Below are positions 36,901 to 45,370 of a stretch of DNA of 64,000 nt, piece by piece. The translations under genes were made by a program, and so were the position numbers. Every line of letters begins with the position of its first letter. The stretch's first letter is position 1. The stretch spans positions 1-64,000 of the forward strand of contig NZ_JBLXEC010000020.1 of assembly GCF_048263515.1 (NCBI RefSeq). Reading direction: 5' to 3'. Source of the stretch: Marinovum sp048263515. Lineage in GTDB: Bacteria; Pseudomonadota; Alphaproteobacteria; Rhodobacterales; Rhodobacteraceae. The notes under the pieces are model-generated. The model had not been told where the DNA came from and made no database searches. It saw only the letters and a program-made list of their open reading frames with translations.

Positions 36901-39360
36901 CTCTCCGGCGGCACCGGGACCGATTTCATCGACGCCGGCGACGGCAACGACATCGCCTATGGCGGCGAGGGCAACGACACGCTGCTGGGCGGCACCGGCA
37001 GCGACACGCTGCGCGGCGACGCCGGGGTCGATATCCTGGTCGGCGGTGATGGCAACGACCTGCTCTACACCGGCACCGGCGACGGCGGCCGGGTCGAAGG
37101 CGGCACCGGCAACGACGTCTATTACGTCGATGCCGCCGACACCGAGATCATCGAGACGGCGGGCCAGGGCAGTGACACGGTGCGGGCCAGCGTTTCGGTG
37201 CATCTCGACGCCGATGACGCGATCGAGGAGCTGCGCGTCCACAACCTCTCTTCGATAAACGATCTCGACCTGACCGGCTCGGACGATGCCCAGATCCTGC
37301 GCGGCAACGACGGCGACAACATCCTCGACGGCAAGGGCGGCAGCGACACGATGTTCGGCTACGGCGGGGATGACATCTATATCCTGCGCGATGCCAGCGA
37401 CATCATCGACGAACGCAGCGGCAACGGGGATGACACGGTGCTGACCGTGGTCGACCTGCAGCTTTCCTCGGTGCAGGACATCGAAACCGTGATGGCCCTC
37501 GATGCCGGCGCGACCACCGGGCTGATGCTGGTCGGCAACGATATCTCCAACACCCTCATCGGCGATGCCGGCGACAACTTCCTCAACGGCAAGGGCGGCG
37601 ATGACACCCTACTGGGCGGCGCGGGCAACGATACCATCCTCGGCGGCGCGGGCAGCGACACGGCGGTTTTCAACATCGCCAGCACCCAGGTGGGCATCGC
37701 CGTCGGCGCGAGCTCGGCCCTGCTGACCCTGGGCACCGGCACGCAATCGGTCTCGAGCGATGTGGAGAGCTTCCGCTTCACCGACCGCACGCTGACCTTT
37801 GCCGAGTTGAGCGCACTCAACGGCCAGGCCTTCACCGGCAGCGCCACGGCGATCCCCGGCACCGCCGGCCGCGACGCGCTGATCGGCGACGCCGGCAACA
37901 ACACCCTGACCGGTCTCGGCGGCAATGACGGTCTCTTCGGCAGCAGCGGCGACGACAGCCTCGATGCCGGGGCGGGCGACGACACGCTGCGTGGCGGTGC
38001 CGGCAATGACACGCTGAGCGGCGGCGCCGGCAACGACACCGCCATCTTCGCCGGCGACAGCAGCAGCTACGGCGCCAGCCCGGCCTCGGGGGGCGCGATC
38101 ACGCTCAACGGGCCGGACGGCGCCGACCTGGTCAACCCGGACGTGGAATTCCTCATGTTCGCCGATCAGATCCTGACCTTTGCCGAGGCCGCGGCCTTGG
38201 TCTCCGCGACGCCGGTGATCAATGGCACCGGCACCAATGTAGACGGCTCGGCCACGACCGAGATCATCAACGGCACCGCCAACAACAACTGGATCACGCC
38301 GGGCGGTGGTTCCGACACCATCGACGGCGGCGCCGGCAACGACATGGTCAGCTTCTTCGACCTCGCCGACACGCCGGGGCGGACCAATGTCGAATATCGC
38401 CTCGACATCGATCTGGGTGCCGGCACCGGGGTCAACCACGATGGCTCGGAACAGCTGCAGCTGAGCAACGTCGAACGCATCACCGGCACGATCTATGCCG
38501 ACCGCATCAAGGGCGACGCCGGCGACAACGAACTGCGCGGCCTGGGCGATTACGACTGGTTCATCGCCACCGAAGGCAATGACACCATCGACGGTGGCAC
38601 CGGTCAGGACATGCTGTCCTTTCTCGACTACCAGTCCTCGGCGGTGAACGTGGTGGCCGATATCTTCTCGTCGAACGGGCTGCCTCCGAGCGGGGCGCAG
38701 GCCTCGGGGCTGGTCGTCGACCTGGCCAACCCGGGCAACAACACCGGGCTGGCGGCGGGCCAGACCCTGACCTCGATCGAGCGGATCACCGGTTCCGGCC
38801 GGCAGGACGTGTTCTACGGCGATGCCGGCGAGAACGATTTCCGCGGCCTGGGCGATTACGACTGGTTCGTCTCCTCCGAGGGCGGCCGCGAGCGCTATTT
38901 CGGCGGCGACGGCATCGACACGGTGACCTATTACAACGCCAGCGCCGGGATCATTGCCAACCTGTCGAACGGCGCCCGCGTCAACGGCCAGGAGACCGGC
39001 TACGGTTCCGGCGGGGTGGCGGCGCGCGACCTCTACTTCGAGATCGAGAACCTGGTGGGCTCGCGTTTCGACGACGAGCTGCGCGGCTCCTCGGGGCGCA
39101 ACCAGCTCAACGGGCTCGAGGGCGACGACTTCATCTTCGGCTACGGCGGGGTGGATTACCTCAAGGGCGGTCTCGGCAATGACGTGATCGACGGCGGCGG
39201 CGGCTCGGACTATGCGCTGTTTGACGGCAATGCAGGCGATTACACCCTGGCCCGCTCGGGCAACGAGGTGACCGTGACGGGCACCGATGGCACCGACCGG
39301 CTGATCGACGTGGAATACTTCCGCTTCGACGACGGCGATGTGGATATCTGGAGCCTCTGA
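33922..39360 (+). CDS. RTX-fused polysaccharide lyase (heparin-lyase-like)
   Basis: 1812 residues. Residues about 1-245 resemble the Polysacc_lyase (heparin lyase I-like, beta-jelly-roll) family: KNRSEVGSLKHMQFGREFTV, FLLLAQFHQTED, DTWINIRFEVVF, KVYRDGALIVDYSG and YLQMGVYRGD. Some 45 or more RTX nonapeptides follow (about 250-1440), interrupted by five 'YVVTExxDVVIE...GRDTVR...' beta units. The shared C-terminal module starts about 1456 and ends DVDIWSL. The last 597 bases are identical to the CAP-RTX gene, while the module's earlier part matches the CHRD-RTX protein, so the module is mosaic. No Sec signal. It should cut a uronate-containing polymer outside the cell, possibly the one made by this locus. 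Confidence 0.8.
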   Translation: MPFFDQDSSFKKNAGEAWSYTEPSTGVMRFEVRQDDYYDDPALPAAQDDQAQGKNRSEVGSLKHMQFGREFTVDFDFLLEAGPSNSAEFLLLAQFHQTEDEDADGNTIDAAASPPLALQLRGDRLEIAGRTDPNAVTTGTPDKITTPGYDTPTTNTMYLDTDPIPRDTWINIRFEVVFDHTGGGALKVYRDGALIVDYSGPLGYNDVIGPYLQMGVYRGDTTGPISETAAAQFRNLAVTADGTPPAMNGTAGDDEIVANKIGFWEDEVLNGLAGDDTLDGGFGADTMNGGAGNDFYVVNDAGDVVNERSGGVDQGGTDQVRSYVTYTLNDDLENLILWDSADVDGTGNAKNNVIQGNTGNNVLHGLAGDDSVLGDLGDDEVFGGAGNDQVYGSGGNDTVHGDAGNDEVYGEDGDDSLTGGAGNDTLEGGAGSDTMRGGEGDDDYVVTEFTDVVIENANEGRDTVRVAFNFDIGAGGHIEVLNTIDQNAATAINLYASDMDNEVRGNDGVNGLYGRGGHDFMQGFGGNDTLAGGTGDDTMFGGAGNDTLRGEAGADSMQGEAGNDSLDGGDGDDTLFGGDGLDTLRGGDGENQLYGEDGDDSLMGEGGDDTLEGGAGNDTMRGGDGNDSYVVTETGDVVIEAAGEGRDTVRASVSFQASASAEIEVLNTTDQASTAAIDLFGTDIDNEIRGNDGANTLVGRGGNDSMQGFGGNDVLSGDGGNDTMFGGDGNDTLQGYGDNDSMQGEAGDDRLEGGSGDDTMFGGTGTDTLQGGAGNDSMEGEDGSDSLLGGTGNDLLFGGAGNDTLAGEDGADTLQGGDGEDHMLGGTGNDTMFGDAGNDSLYGEDGADSLQGQAGNDLVAGGLGNDTLFGGAGNDTLEGGADADSLQGESGHDSLSGEAGNDTLFGGTGNDTLEGGAGDDSLQGQSNDDLIRGGTGNDMLYGGAANDTLLGEAGADSLQGDSGDDSLSGGTENDTLTGGDGNDTLSGGDHNDSLSGGTGTDFIDAGDGNDIAYGGEGNDTLLGGTGSDTLRGDAGVDILVGGDGNDLLYTGTGDGGRVEGGTGNDVYYVDAADTEIIETAGQGSDTVRASVSVHLDADDAIEELRVHNLSSINDLDLTGSDDAQILRGNDGDNILDGKGGSDTMFGYGGDDIYILRDASDIIDERSGNGDDTVLTVVDLQLSSVQDIETVMALDAGATTGLMLVGNDISNTLIGDAGDNFLNGKGGDDTLLGGAGNDTILGGAGSDTAVFNIASTQVGIAVGASSALLTLGTGTQSVSSDVESFRFTDRTLTFAELSALNGQAFTGSATAIPGTAGRDALIGDAGNNTLTGLGGNDGLFGSSGDDSLDAGAGDDTLRGGAGNDTLSGGAGNDTAIFAGDSSSYGASPASGGAITLNGPDGADLVNPDVEFLMFADQILTFAEAAALVSATPVINGTGTNVDGSATTEIINGTANNNWITPGGGSDTIDGGAGNDMVSFFDLADTPGRTNVEYRLDIDLGAGTGVNHDGSEQLQLSNVERITGTIYADRIKGDAGDNELRGLGDYDWFIATEGNDTIDGGTGQDMLSFLDYQSSAVNVVADIFSSNGLPPSGAQASGLVVDLANPGNNTGLAAGQTLTSIERITGSGRQDVFYGDAGENDFRGLGDYDWFVSSEGGRERYFGGDGIDTVTYYNASAGIIANLSNGARVNGQETGYGSGGVAARDLYFEIENLVGSRFDDELRGSSGRNQLNGLEGDDFIFGYGGVDYLKGGLGNDVIDGGGGSDYALFDGNAGDYTLARSGNEVTVTGTDGTDRLIDVEYFRFDDGDVDIWSL
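38762..39358 (+). repeat. 597-bp perfect repeat, copy 2
   Basis: Identical to 22102-22698. It encodes the last ~199 residues of the RTX lyase. Upstream of 38762 the two genes diverge strongly, pointing to gene conversion rather than whole-gene duplication. Confidence 0.95.
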
Positions 39361-39395
39361 GGCGGAGACGGGACGCCTTTCGATACAGCTGAAAA

Positions 39396-39416
39396 GGCCG
39401 GGCCGCGCGCCCGGCC
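39396..39416 (+). terminator. GC-rich hairpin after the RTX lyase gene
   Basis: Perfect 8-bp arms GGCCGGGC (39396-39403) and GCCCGGCC (39409-39416) with a 5-nt loop, preceded by GAAAA. No strong T-run follows; it is still the likeliest transcript end after the 5.4-kb gene. Confidence 0.6.
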
Positions 39417-39562
39417 GTCTGCATTAATTCCACCTGCCGCACTACCAGAAAACCCGTGACTCGATTCCAAGTCCATGCAAGCCTTCAGCCTTGGGGAGCC
39501 GTTTTTTTTTGGCACACCGTATTCGCATGACCCCCGCCTCGATTTCAAACGGAGATTTTACG

Positions 39563-39736
39563 ATGGCAGTTTTTCTGACCACGACAGGCCCCGTTTCCCG
39601 GGCCGGCGGGACCGATGACGATTTCCTTTCCCGGGAAGACGCTCCCAGCGGAACCAGCGGCGACGGCCATGAGGGCTATGACCTGCTGACCAATAGCGAG
39701 GCGCTCAGGTTTGCCGATGTCATGGTCGTCCTGTGA
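39563..39736 (+). CDS. 57-aa 'tail-only' RTX-like microprotein
   Basis: ATG 39563 has GGAG at 39551-39554 with good spacing. The product starts MAVFLTTTGPVSRAGG and ends LLTNSEALRFADVMVVL. That end closely resembles the C-termini of the neighbouring RTX proteins (IEALQFADEMVFL of the M64 protein, AEVLRFADGDMTL of the PPC protein). It therefore looks like a bare type I secretion signal with a short leader. It may be the remnant of a deleted RTX gene that kept its promoter and tail, or a true small secreted protein. The upstream T9-GGCA element also resembles that of the RTX lyase gene. Confidence 0.5.
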   Translation: MAVFLTTTGPVSRAGGTDDDFLSREDAPSGTSGDGHEGYDLLTNSEALRFADVMVVL

Positions 39737-40175
39737 GCCCGGCAGCCCTGCGCGCACTGCAGAGCCGCTCTTGCGGCCGGCGCCATGGCCCCCCGTCCTC
39801 TCGCCTCCCCCGCGAGTCCTGGGTCTCGCGCGCGCCCTTCCGGCGCTCCTGCTGGGGGCAGGGCTGACGGCCGGGACGGCCCAGGCCAGCCCGTCGCCGC
39901 CAGACCGCCCCGATTCCGTCTCAGGCCCCCTGCCGGAGCGGCCGATGGCGCGCGTGACCGGGCCGGTCGCCGTCCGGACAGCCCCCCATGCCGGGGCGCC
40001 CGTCCTGCTGCGCCTGCCGGCCGGCGCCGTGATCGAGGTGCTGCATCCCGGCGCACCGGGCGGCTGGAGCGAGATCCGCGGCCAGGCCGGGACGCGACAG
40101 TATCACGGCCATGTTCCTGCCGGGCGGATCGCCCCGGCCGCTACCACCACCCCGCTGCCAGAGGATCCGCAATAG
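39717..40175 (+). CDS. Exported bacterial SH3-domain protein
   Basis: 152 residues from ATG 39717 (a TTG at 39711 and a TTG at 39771 are alternatives; the true start is uncertain). A hydrophobic segment RALPALLLGAGLTAG followed by TAQA looks like a signal peptide if a later start is used. Residues about 80-140 form an SH3b-type domain: ARVTGPVAVRTAPHAGAPVL, then PAGAVIEVLHPG and GWSEIRGQ. Such domains often bind cell wall or peptides in the periplasm. The gene overlaps the end of the 57-aa gene and precedes the M64-RTX gene by 30 bp. Confidence 0.5.
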   Translation: MSWSSCEPGSPARTAEPLLRPAPWPPVLSPPPRVLGLARALPALLLGAGLTAGTAQASPSPPDRPDSVSGPLPERPMARVTGPVAVRTAPHAGAPVLLRLPAGAVIEVLHPGAPGGWSEIRGQAGTRQYHGHVPAGRIAPAATTTPLPEDPQ

Positions 40176-40205
40176 GCCCACCGCTCCCCGCAAGAGGATA
40201 ACGCC

Positions 40206-42263
40206 ATGCCCGTCACAACCGTCACCAACGCCGGCCCCTCCGACAACCGGGTCGACATCATCATGATGGGAGATGGCTACACCCAAGCCCAGATCCCCGG
40301 CACCTATTACGACCATATCGACGACCTGCTGGCCTATCTGTTCTCGGGCGACCCCCTGACCGAACCGTTCAACCGCTATTCCAGCTTCTTCAATGTCCAT
40401 GCCGTCGAGGTAGTCTCGAACGAGAGCGGCGCCGACATCCCGCCAGGGACCATGGTGGATACCGCGCTGAATTCCTCCTACTTCTTCGATGGCGTCACCG
40501 AGCGCCTGCTCTATCCCGATGACGCCCTGTCTGATGCGGCGCTGGCGGCGGGGCTGGCCGGCACCGGGATCGACCCCGAGATCCGCTTCGTTCTGGTCAA
40601 CTCCGACAAATACGGCGGTGGCGGCGGCCATTACGCCGCCTTTGCGGCGGGCAATTCCGATGCGATGGAAGTGGCGGTGCACGAGCTGGGCCATTCCTTC
40701 GTCGACCTGGCCGACGAATATGGCGGCAGTGGCGCCGCCCCGGGCAGCGAGCCGTCGGAGGCCAATGTGACGCTCGATTCAACCGGCGCGAAATGGGCCC
40801 GCTGGCATGGCTACGACGACGGCATCCTCGGGCCCATCGGGGCCTTCGAGGGCGGTCTCTATACCGATACCGGCGTCTGGCGCCCGACCGACAGCTCGAA
40901 GATGCGCGACCTGAACCGCCCCTTCGACGCCATCGCGCGCGAGGCCTTCGTGCTGAAATTCTACGACTTGGTCGATCCGCTGGATGATTTCAGCCACGCA
41001 GGCGGCAGCCTCTCGGTCACCGATCCCGGCGCGCTCCTGCTGGCGCCGGTCGACCCGGCGCTCTTCAGCGTCGAATGGCGCCTGGCCGGCGTCACCCTGG
41101 GCGAGACCTCGGCCATTCTGGATTTCGACAGCCTGGTGCTGGCCACGGGCAGCTACACGGTCACCGCCATCATCTCTGACACCACCGACTGGGTGCGCCT
41201 CGACCGCAGCAGCCTCAGCCAGACGGTCACCTGGCAGGTGGAGATCACCGATACCCCGGGGCTCTTCACCACCGACGGCACGGTGGCGGGCGAGATGATC
41301 CGCGGCAGCGGCGGCAATGATTTCTTCACCCCCGGCGCGGGCAGCGACGTGGTGGATGGCGAGGGCGGGATCGATGCGGTCTCCTATGTCGATCTGGCGC
41401 AGGGGGTGACGGTCAACCTGCTGGCGCGGACCGCGGTCTCGGCCGGCGAGACCGATACGCTGCGATCGATCGAGAATGTCACCGGCTCGATCTTCGGCGA
41501 CTTCATCCGCGGCGACGACGGTGCCAACCGCATCCGCGGCCTGGGAGATTACGACTGGCTGGTGGGCTCCGGCGGGGCCGATTACTTCGACGGCGGCACC
41601 GGGCGCGACATGATCTCCTATGTCTATGCCGGCAGCGGCGTCACGGTCGATCTCGGCGCCGGCCGCGGCACCGCCGGGCAGGCGGCGGGAGACCGCTATG
41701 TCAGCATCGAACGGGTGACCGGCTCGATCTACGACGACCTGTTCTCCGGCGCCTCCGGCGAAGAGGATTTCCGCGGCCTCGGGGGCTATGACTGGTTCGT
41801 CGGAAGCGCCGGCGGCAAGGACCGCTACGATGGCGGCTCGGGCAGGGACACGGTGGCCTACTCGGCCGCCTCCGCGGCGGTGGAGGCCTCGCTGCTGCTC
41901 GGGCGCGGCATCGGCGGCGATGCGGCCCGCGATCTCTATACCTCGATCGAAAACCTCACCGGCTCGTCGTTTGACGATGCGCTGACCGGCGACAACGGCC
42001 GCAACGTGCTGCGCGGGCTTTACGGCGAGGACACGCTGCTCGGCAATGGCGGGGTGGATTACCTGACCGGCGGCGGCAACGACGACGTGCTCGACGGCGG
42101 CTCGGGCTGGGACGTGGCGGTCTTCGAGCGCAGCCGCGGCGATTACGACATCACCACCGCGGGCGCGGTCACCACCGTCAGCGCGCGCTACGGCGGCGAA
42201 GGCACCGATACACTGAACAACATCGAAGCGCTGCAATTCGCCGACGAGATGGTGTTTCTCTGA
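40206..42263 (+). CDS. M64 (IgA peptidase-type) metalloprotease with RTX C-terminus
   Basis: 685 residues. Residues about 10-270 match peptidase family M64: VDIIMMGDGYTQAQ, FFNVHAVEVVSNESG, the zinc motif HELGHSFVDLADEY with H159-E160 and H163, and SSKMRDLNRPFDAIAREAF. AGAGGA lies upstream of the start. A beta domain (about 275-355) leads into the shared RTX module (about 370 to the end). The module has GLGDYDWLVGS, DFRGLGGYDWFVGSAGG and the tail IEALQFADEMVFL. It has no Sec signal, so type I secretion is expected. With the M10 enzyme it gives the locus two unrelated secreted metalloproteases carrying the same tail type. Confidence 0.85.
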   Translation: MPVTTVTNAGPSDNRVDIIMMGDGYTQAQIPGTYYDHIDDLLAYLFSGDPLTEPFNRYSSFFNVHAVEVVSNESGADIPPGTMVDTALNSSYFFDGVTERLLYPDDALSDAALAAGLAGTGIDPEIRFVLVNSDKYGGGGGHYAAFAAGNSDAMEVAVHELGHSFVDLADEYGGSGAAPGSEPSEANVTLDSTGAKWARWHGYDDGILGPIGAFEGGLYTDTGVWRPTDSSKMRDLNRPFDAIAREAFVLKFYDLVDPLDDFSHAGGSLSVTDPGALLLAPVDPALFSVEWRLAGVTLGETSAILDFDSLVLATGSYTVTAIISDTTDWVRLDRSSLSQTVTWQVEITDTPGLFTTDGTVAGEMIRGSGGNDFFTPGAGSDVVDGEGGIDAVSYVDLAQGVTVNLLARTAVSAGETDTLRSIENVTGSIFGDFIRGDDGANRIRGLGDYDWLVGSGGADYFDGGTGRDMISYVYAGSGVTVDLGAGRGTAGQAAGDRYVSIERVTGSIYDDLFSGASGEEDFRGLGGYDWFVGSAGGKDRYDGGSGRDTVAYSAASAAVEASLLLGRGIGGDAARDLYTSIENLTGSSFDDALTGDNGRNVLRGLYGEDTLLGNGGVDYLTGGGNDDVLDGGSGWDVAVFERSRGDYDITTAGAVTTVSARYGGEGTDTLNNIEALQFADEMVFL

Positions 42264-42361
42264 CAGCCCCCCGCCTGCCACCACCCTGCGGCACGGCGGC
42301 CAGCCGCCGGAGGGGGCGCGAACCGATGAGTTGAAGGGCCGTCCCTGTTGACCGCTCCCCA

Positions 42362-42381
42362 CCGGCAGTGTCTTCTGCCGG
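42362..42381 (+). terminator. Hairpin between RTX genes
   Basis: Arms CCGGCAG (42362-42368) and CTGCCGG (42375-42381) with a 6-nt loop, followed by AGACGTTTTCGTT. A second small hairpin (CGGCGG...CCGCCG) lies at 42294-42309. Either could end the M64-RTX transcript. Confidence 0.5.
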
Positions 42382-42437
42382 AGACGTTTTCGTTCTCCAT
42401 TTCAGGATTCAGCCCCTATTTCAGGAAAGGTATTTCC

Positions 42438-45326
42438 ATGGCCGATGACTATCCTGCCAATTCCACGACCACCGCCACCGTCCAGGTCAACGGCTCCCGG
42501 TCGGCGCGCATCGACAACGGCGTGACCGGCGATCAGGACTGGTTCCGGGTGACGCTGACCGCGGGCACCAAATACCGGATCGACGCCGAGGGCGCCTCGC
42601 TGGGCGCCAACACCCATATCGCGGGCATCTATGATGCCGCCGGCACGCTGATTTCGGGCACCACCAATTACAACGGCGGCATCGGGCAGGATGCGCGGGT
42701 CTGGTTCGTGGCGCCCACCAGCGGCGAATACTTCATCTCGGCCGGGGGCAACCCGGGGCAGACCACCACTTCGAACAAGCACTACAATCTCTGGGTGCGT
42801 GACGACTGGGATGTCGGTCCGGGGGACATCTCGACCCCCTTCACCCTGACCCCCGGCGGCGGACCGCTTGTCGCGACCATCGACGAGAGCATCGATACCG
42901 ACTGGTACGCCATCACCCTCGCCGCGGGCGAGCAGGTGGGCTTCATCGCCACCGGGGGCACCAGCACCTATTATGCCGGCGGCACCTTCAACACCGACGT
43001 GCAGATCGGCGGCATCTATGACGACAGCGGCACCGCCATCGCCGGCACCATGGTCAGCAACCCGGGCCGCACCCAGGAGCAGCTCTTCTTCACCGCCCCC
43101 ACCGCCGGCACCTATTACGTGGAAATCGCCGGTGAGGGCACCGCCAGCGAAGGCAGGTATACCATCGAGGCCCGCAGCGACGATCTCGCGGGCGGCATCG
43201 AGACTACCGGCATCGTGGTCGGGGACGATGATTACGCCAGCCGCACGGGCGTGATCTTTGCCGGCGACGAGGACTGGATCGTCACCCCGCTCAAGGCCGG
43301 CGAGACCTATGAGATCTCCGTCACCGGGCGCAGCGTTTCCGGCACCCTGCCGCTGGGCGATCCGAAGCTGGCCGGGCTCTATGACCCGGCCGGCACGCTG
43401 ATCGCCGGCACCACCGCGAGCGGCAGCGGCCCCACTGCCACGCTGGTCTACACGCCCACCGCCGACGGCAGCTATTTCGCCGCCATCACCGGAGAGACCG
43501 ACTCCGACAGCGGCGGCTACCGGCTGGTCGTGCACCGTGACGAGGCCAGCGCGGACATCACCACCACTGCGGACGCGCTGGTCATCACCGGCGCATATTC
43601 CAACGGGACGCGGCTGCATGCCGGCGATACCGACTGGCTGCCGGTGACACTGCAGGCCGGCAAGACCTATGAATTCGACTTTCGCGGTGAAGGCGGCTTC
43701 GATGCCAAGATCGCCGGGCTTCACGACCCTGCCGGTGCATTGATTGCAGGCACCGAAGCCAGCGCGGGACCGATCTCCTTCTCCGCCACGGCAGACGGCA
43801 CCTATTTCCTGGCGATGGCGGCCGAAGACGGCGTCATGGCCGGCAATGTCCAGATCAAGGTGACCGTCGACGATTACACCGCCGACATCACCACCACCGG
43901 CCGGGTCGACGTGAACGGCATCACCACCGGTGAACTGGAAGCCCCTGGCGATCACGACTGGATCGGCGTCGATCTGACCGCTGGTGAAACCTACCGGATC
44001 GAGTACCGCGGCCTCAACACCGGCGAAGGCACGCTCTATGATCCCGACCCTGGCGGTATCTACGATTCCGCAGGCGCCTTCATTTCCGGCTCGGCCGGTG
44101 ATGTCGGCGGGGCGGTCTACGACGTGCTGAGCTACTTCACCGCACCGGCCACCGACCGCTATTACCTCAGCATATTCAGCGATGGCTCGGGCCCCAGCGG
44201 CGCGAACCTCGGCAGCTATACGGTCGAAGTCACCTCGCTGGCGGATGATTTCGCCGGTGACACCAGCACCACCGGCACCCTGGCGGTAGGCGGCACCAGC
44301 ACGGGCAACCTGTCGACCGGCGACGATACCGACTGGTTCGCCGTCACGCTGGAGGCCGGGGAAAGCTATCGCGCCAGGCTCGAGGGCAGCGGCTCTTCGC
44401 CCTTGAGGTACGAGGCGATCTCGGTCTTCGACGACAGCGGCAGCTCGCTAGGCGTCCAGGGCCATGGAACCTACGGCGGCGCCGCCCAGGTGACCTTTAC
44501 CGCCCAGCAGGCAGGCACCTATTTCATCGAGGCGGCATCGCCCTATTCGGGTTTCAGCTATTCCGGCGATTACACCCTCAGCCTGACCCAGCTCGTCACC
44601 ATGACGGGCGGCGACGGGGCCGACTGGATCACCCTGCCCGCCACCGGCGGTCTGGGGCTGGCGGCGATCATCGGCGGCACCGGGGTCGACATGGTCTCCT
44701 TCTCGGGGCTCGACACCGGCGTCACGGTCAACCTGCACAGCGACCTGGTGCAGGCCGGCGGCAGCGCCCCCTTTGCCATCGTCATGAGCTCGATCGAGAA
44801 TGTCACCGGCACCAGCCATGACGATGTCTTCTACGGCTCCGACCGTTCCGAGAAGGTCCGCGGCCTGGGCGGGCGCGACCTGTTTCACGGCTCCGACGGC
44901 GAGCGTGACACCATCGACGGCGGCAGCAGCACCGACACGATCAGCTATATCAACTCCTCCGAGGGGGTGTCCGTCTCGCTGCTGCGCGGGCGCGGCTGGG
45001 GGGGCGATGCCGATGGCGACCGGATCACCGACGTTGAGAACATCATCGGCTCGCGCCATGACGACATGATCTGGGGCGACGCGCTGGCCAACCGGCTGGA
45101 AGGCCAGCATGGCGACGACACCATCGTGGGCGGCGGCGGCGACGATTACATCTCGGCGGGGCTGGGCACCGACGTGATCGTGTTTTCCGGCAACCGCGCC
45201 GACTACGATGTGGTGCACAGCGGCATCCGCACCGAGGTGACCCATCTCAACGGCGGCTACGACGGCTTCGACGTGATCGGCCACGCCGAGGTGCTGCGCT
45301 TCGCCGATGGCGACATGACCCTGTAG
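42438..45326 (+). CDS. RTX protein with six PPC domains
   Basis: 962 residues from ATG 42438, with AGGAAAGG at 42423-42430. Six pre-peptidase C-terminal (PPC)-like beta domains follow each other, each marked by a DxDWxxVxLxAG motif (near residues 32, 153, 276, 397, 505 and 630) and by IAGIYDAAGTLI and GTYYVEIAG-type strands. PPC domains commonly bind carbohydrates or help secreted enzymes attach. The last ~230 residues are a diverged form of the shared RTX module (VRGLGGRDLFHGSDGERDTI, SYINSSEGVSVSLLRGRGWG), ending AEVLRFADGDMTL. No catalytic domain is present, so a matrix or surface-binding role is likely. Confidence 0.8.
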   Translation: MADDYPANSTTTATVQVNGSRSARIDNGVTGDQDWFRVTLTAGTKYRIDAEGASLGANTHIAGIYDAAGTLISGTTNYNGGIGQDARVWFVAPTSGEYFISAGGNPGQTTTSNKHYNLWVRDDWDVGPGDISTPFTLTPGGGPLVATIDESIDTDWYAITLAAGEQVGFIATGGTSTYYAGGTFNTDVQIGGIYDDSGTAIAGTMVSNPGRTQEQLFFTAPTAGTYYVEIAGEGTASEGRYTIEARSDDLAGGIETTGIVVGDDDYASRTGVIFAGDEDWIVTPLKAGETYEISVTGRSVSGTLPLGDPKLAGLYDPAGTLIAGTTASGSGPTATLVYTPTADGSYFAAITGETDSDSGGYRLVVHRDEASADITTTADALVITGAYSNGTRLHAGDTDWLPVTLQAGKTYEFDFRGEGGFDAKIAGLHDPAGALIAGTEASAGPISFSATADGTYFLAMAAEDGVMAGNVQIKVTVDDYTADITTTGRVDVNGITTGELEAPGDHDWIGVDLTAGETYRIEYRGLNTGEGTLYDPDPGGIYDSAGAFISGSAGDVGGAVYDVLSYFTAPATDRYYLSIFSDGSGPSGANLGSYTVEVTSLADDFAGDTSTTGTLAVGGTSTGNLSTGDDTDWFAVTLEAGESYRARLEGSGSSPLRYEAISVFDDSGSSLGVQGHGTYGGAAQVTFTAQQAGTYFIEAASPYSGFSYSGDYTLSLTQLVTMTGGDGADWITLPATGGLGLAAIIGGTGVDMVSFSGLDTGVTVNLHSDLVQAGGSAPFAIVMSSIENVTGTSHDDVFYGSDRSEKVRGLGGRDLFHGSDGERDTIDGGSSTDTISYINSSEGVSVSLLRGRGWGGDADGDRITDVENIIGSRHDDMIWGDALANRLEGQHGDDTIVGGGGDDYISAGLGTDVIVFSGNRADYDVVHSGIRTEVTHLNGGYDGFDVIGHAEVLRFADGDMTL

Positions 45327-45370
45327 CCCTAAAGTATCCCATACCCAACAGAAGGCCAGAGACATACACC

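Noticed and set aside
34675..38160. Possible CRISPR array or satellite DNA in the repeat-rich region
   Set aside because: The periodic repeats are coding: 27-bp units translate to GGxGxDxL/T-type RTX nonapeptides in one uninterrupted frame, with no spacers of constant length.
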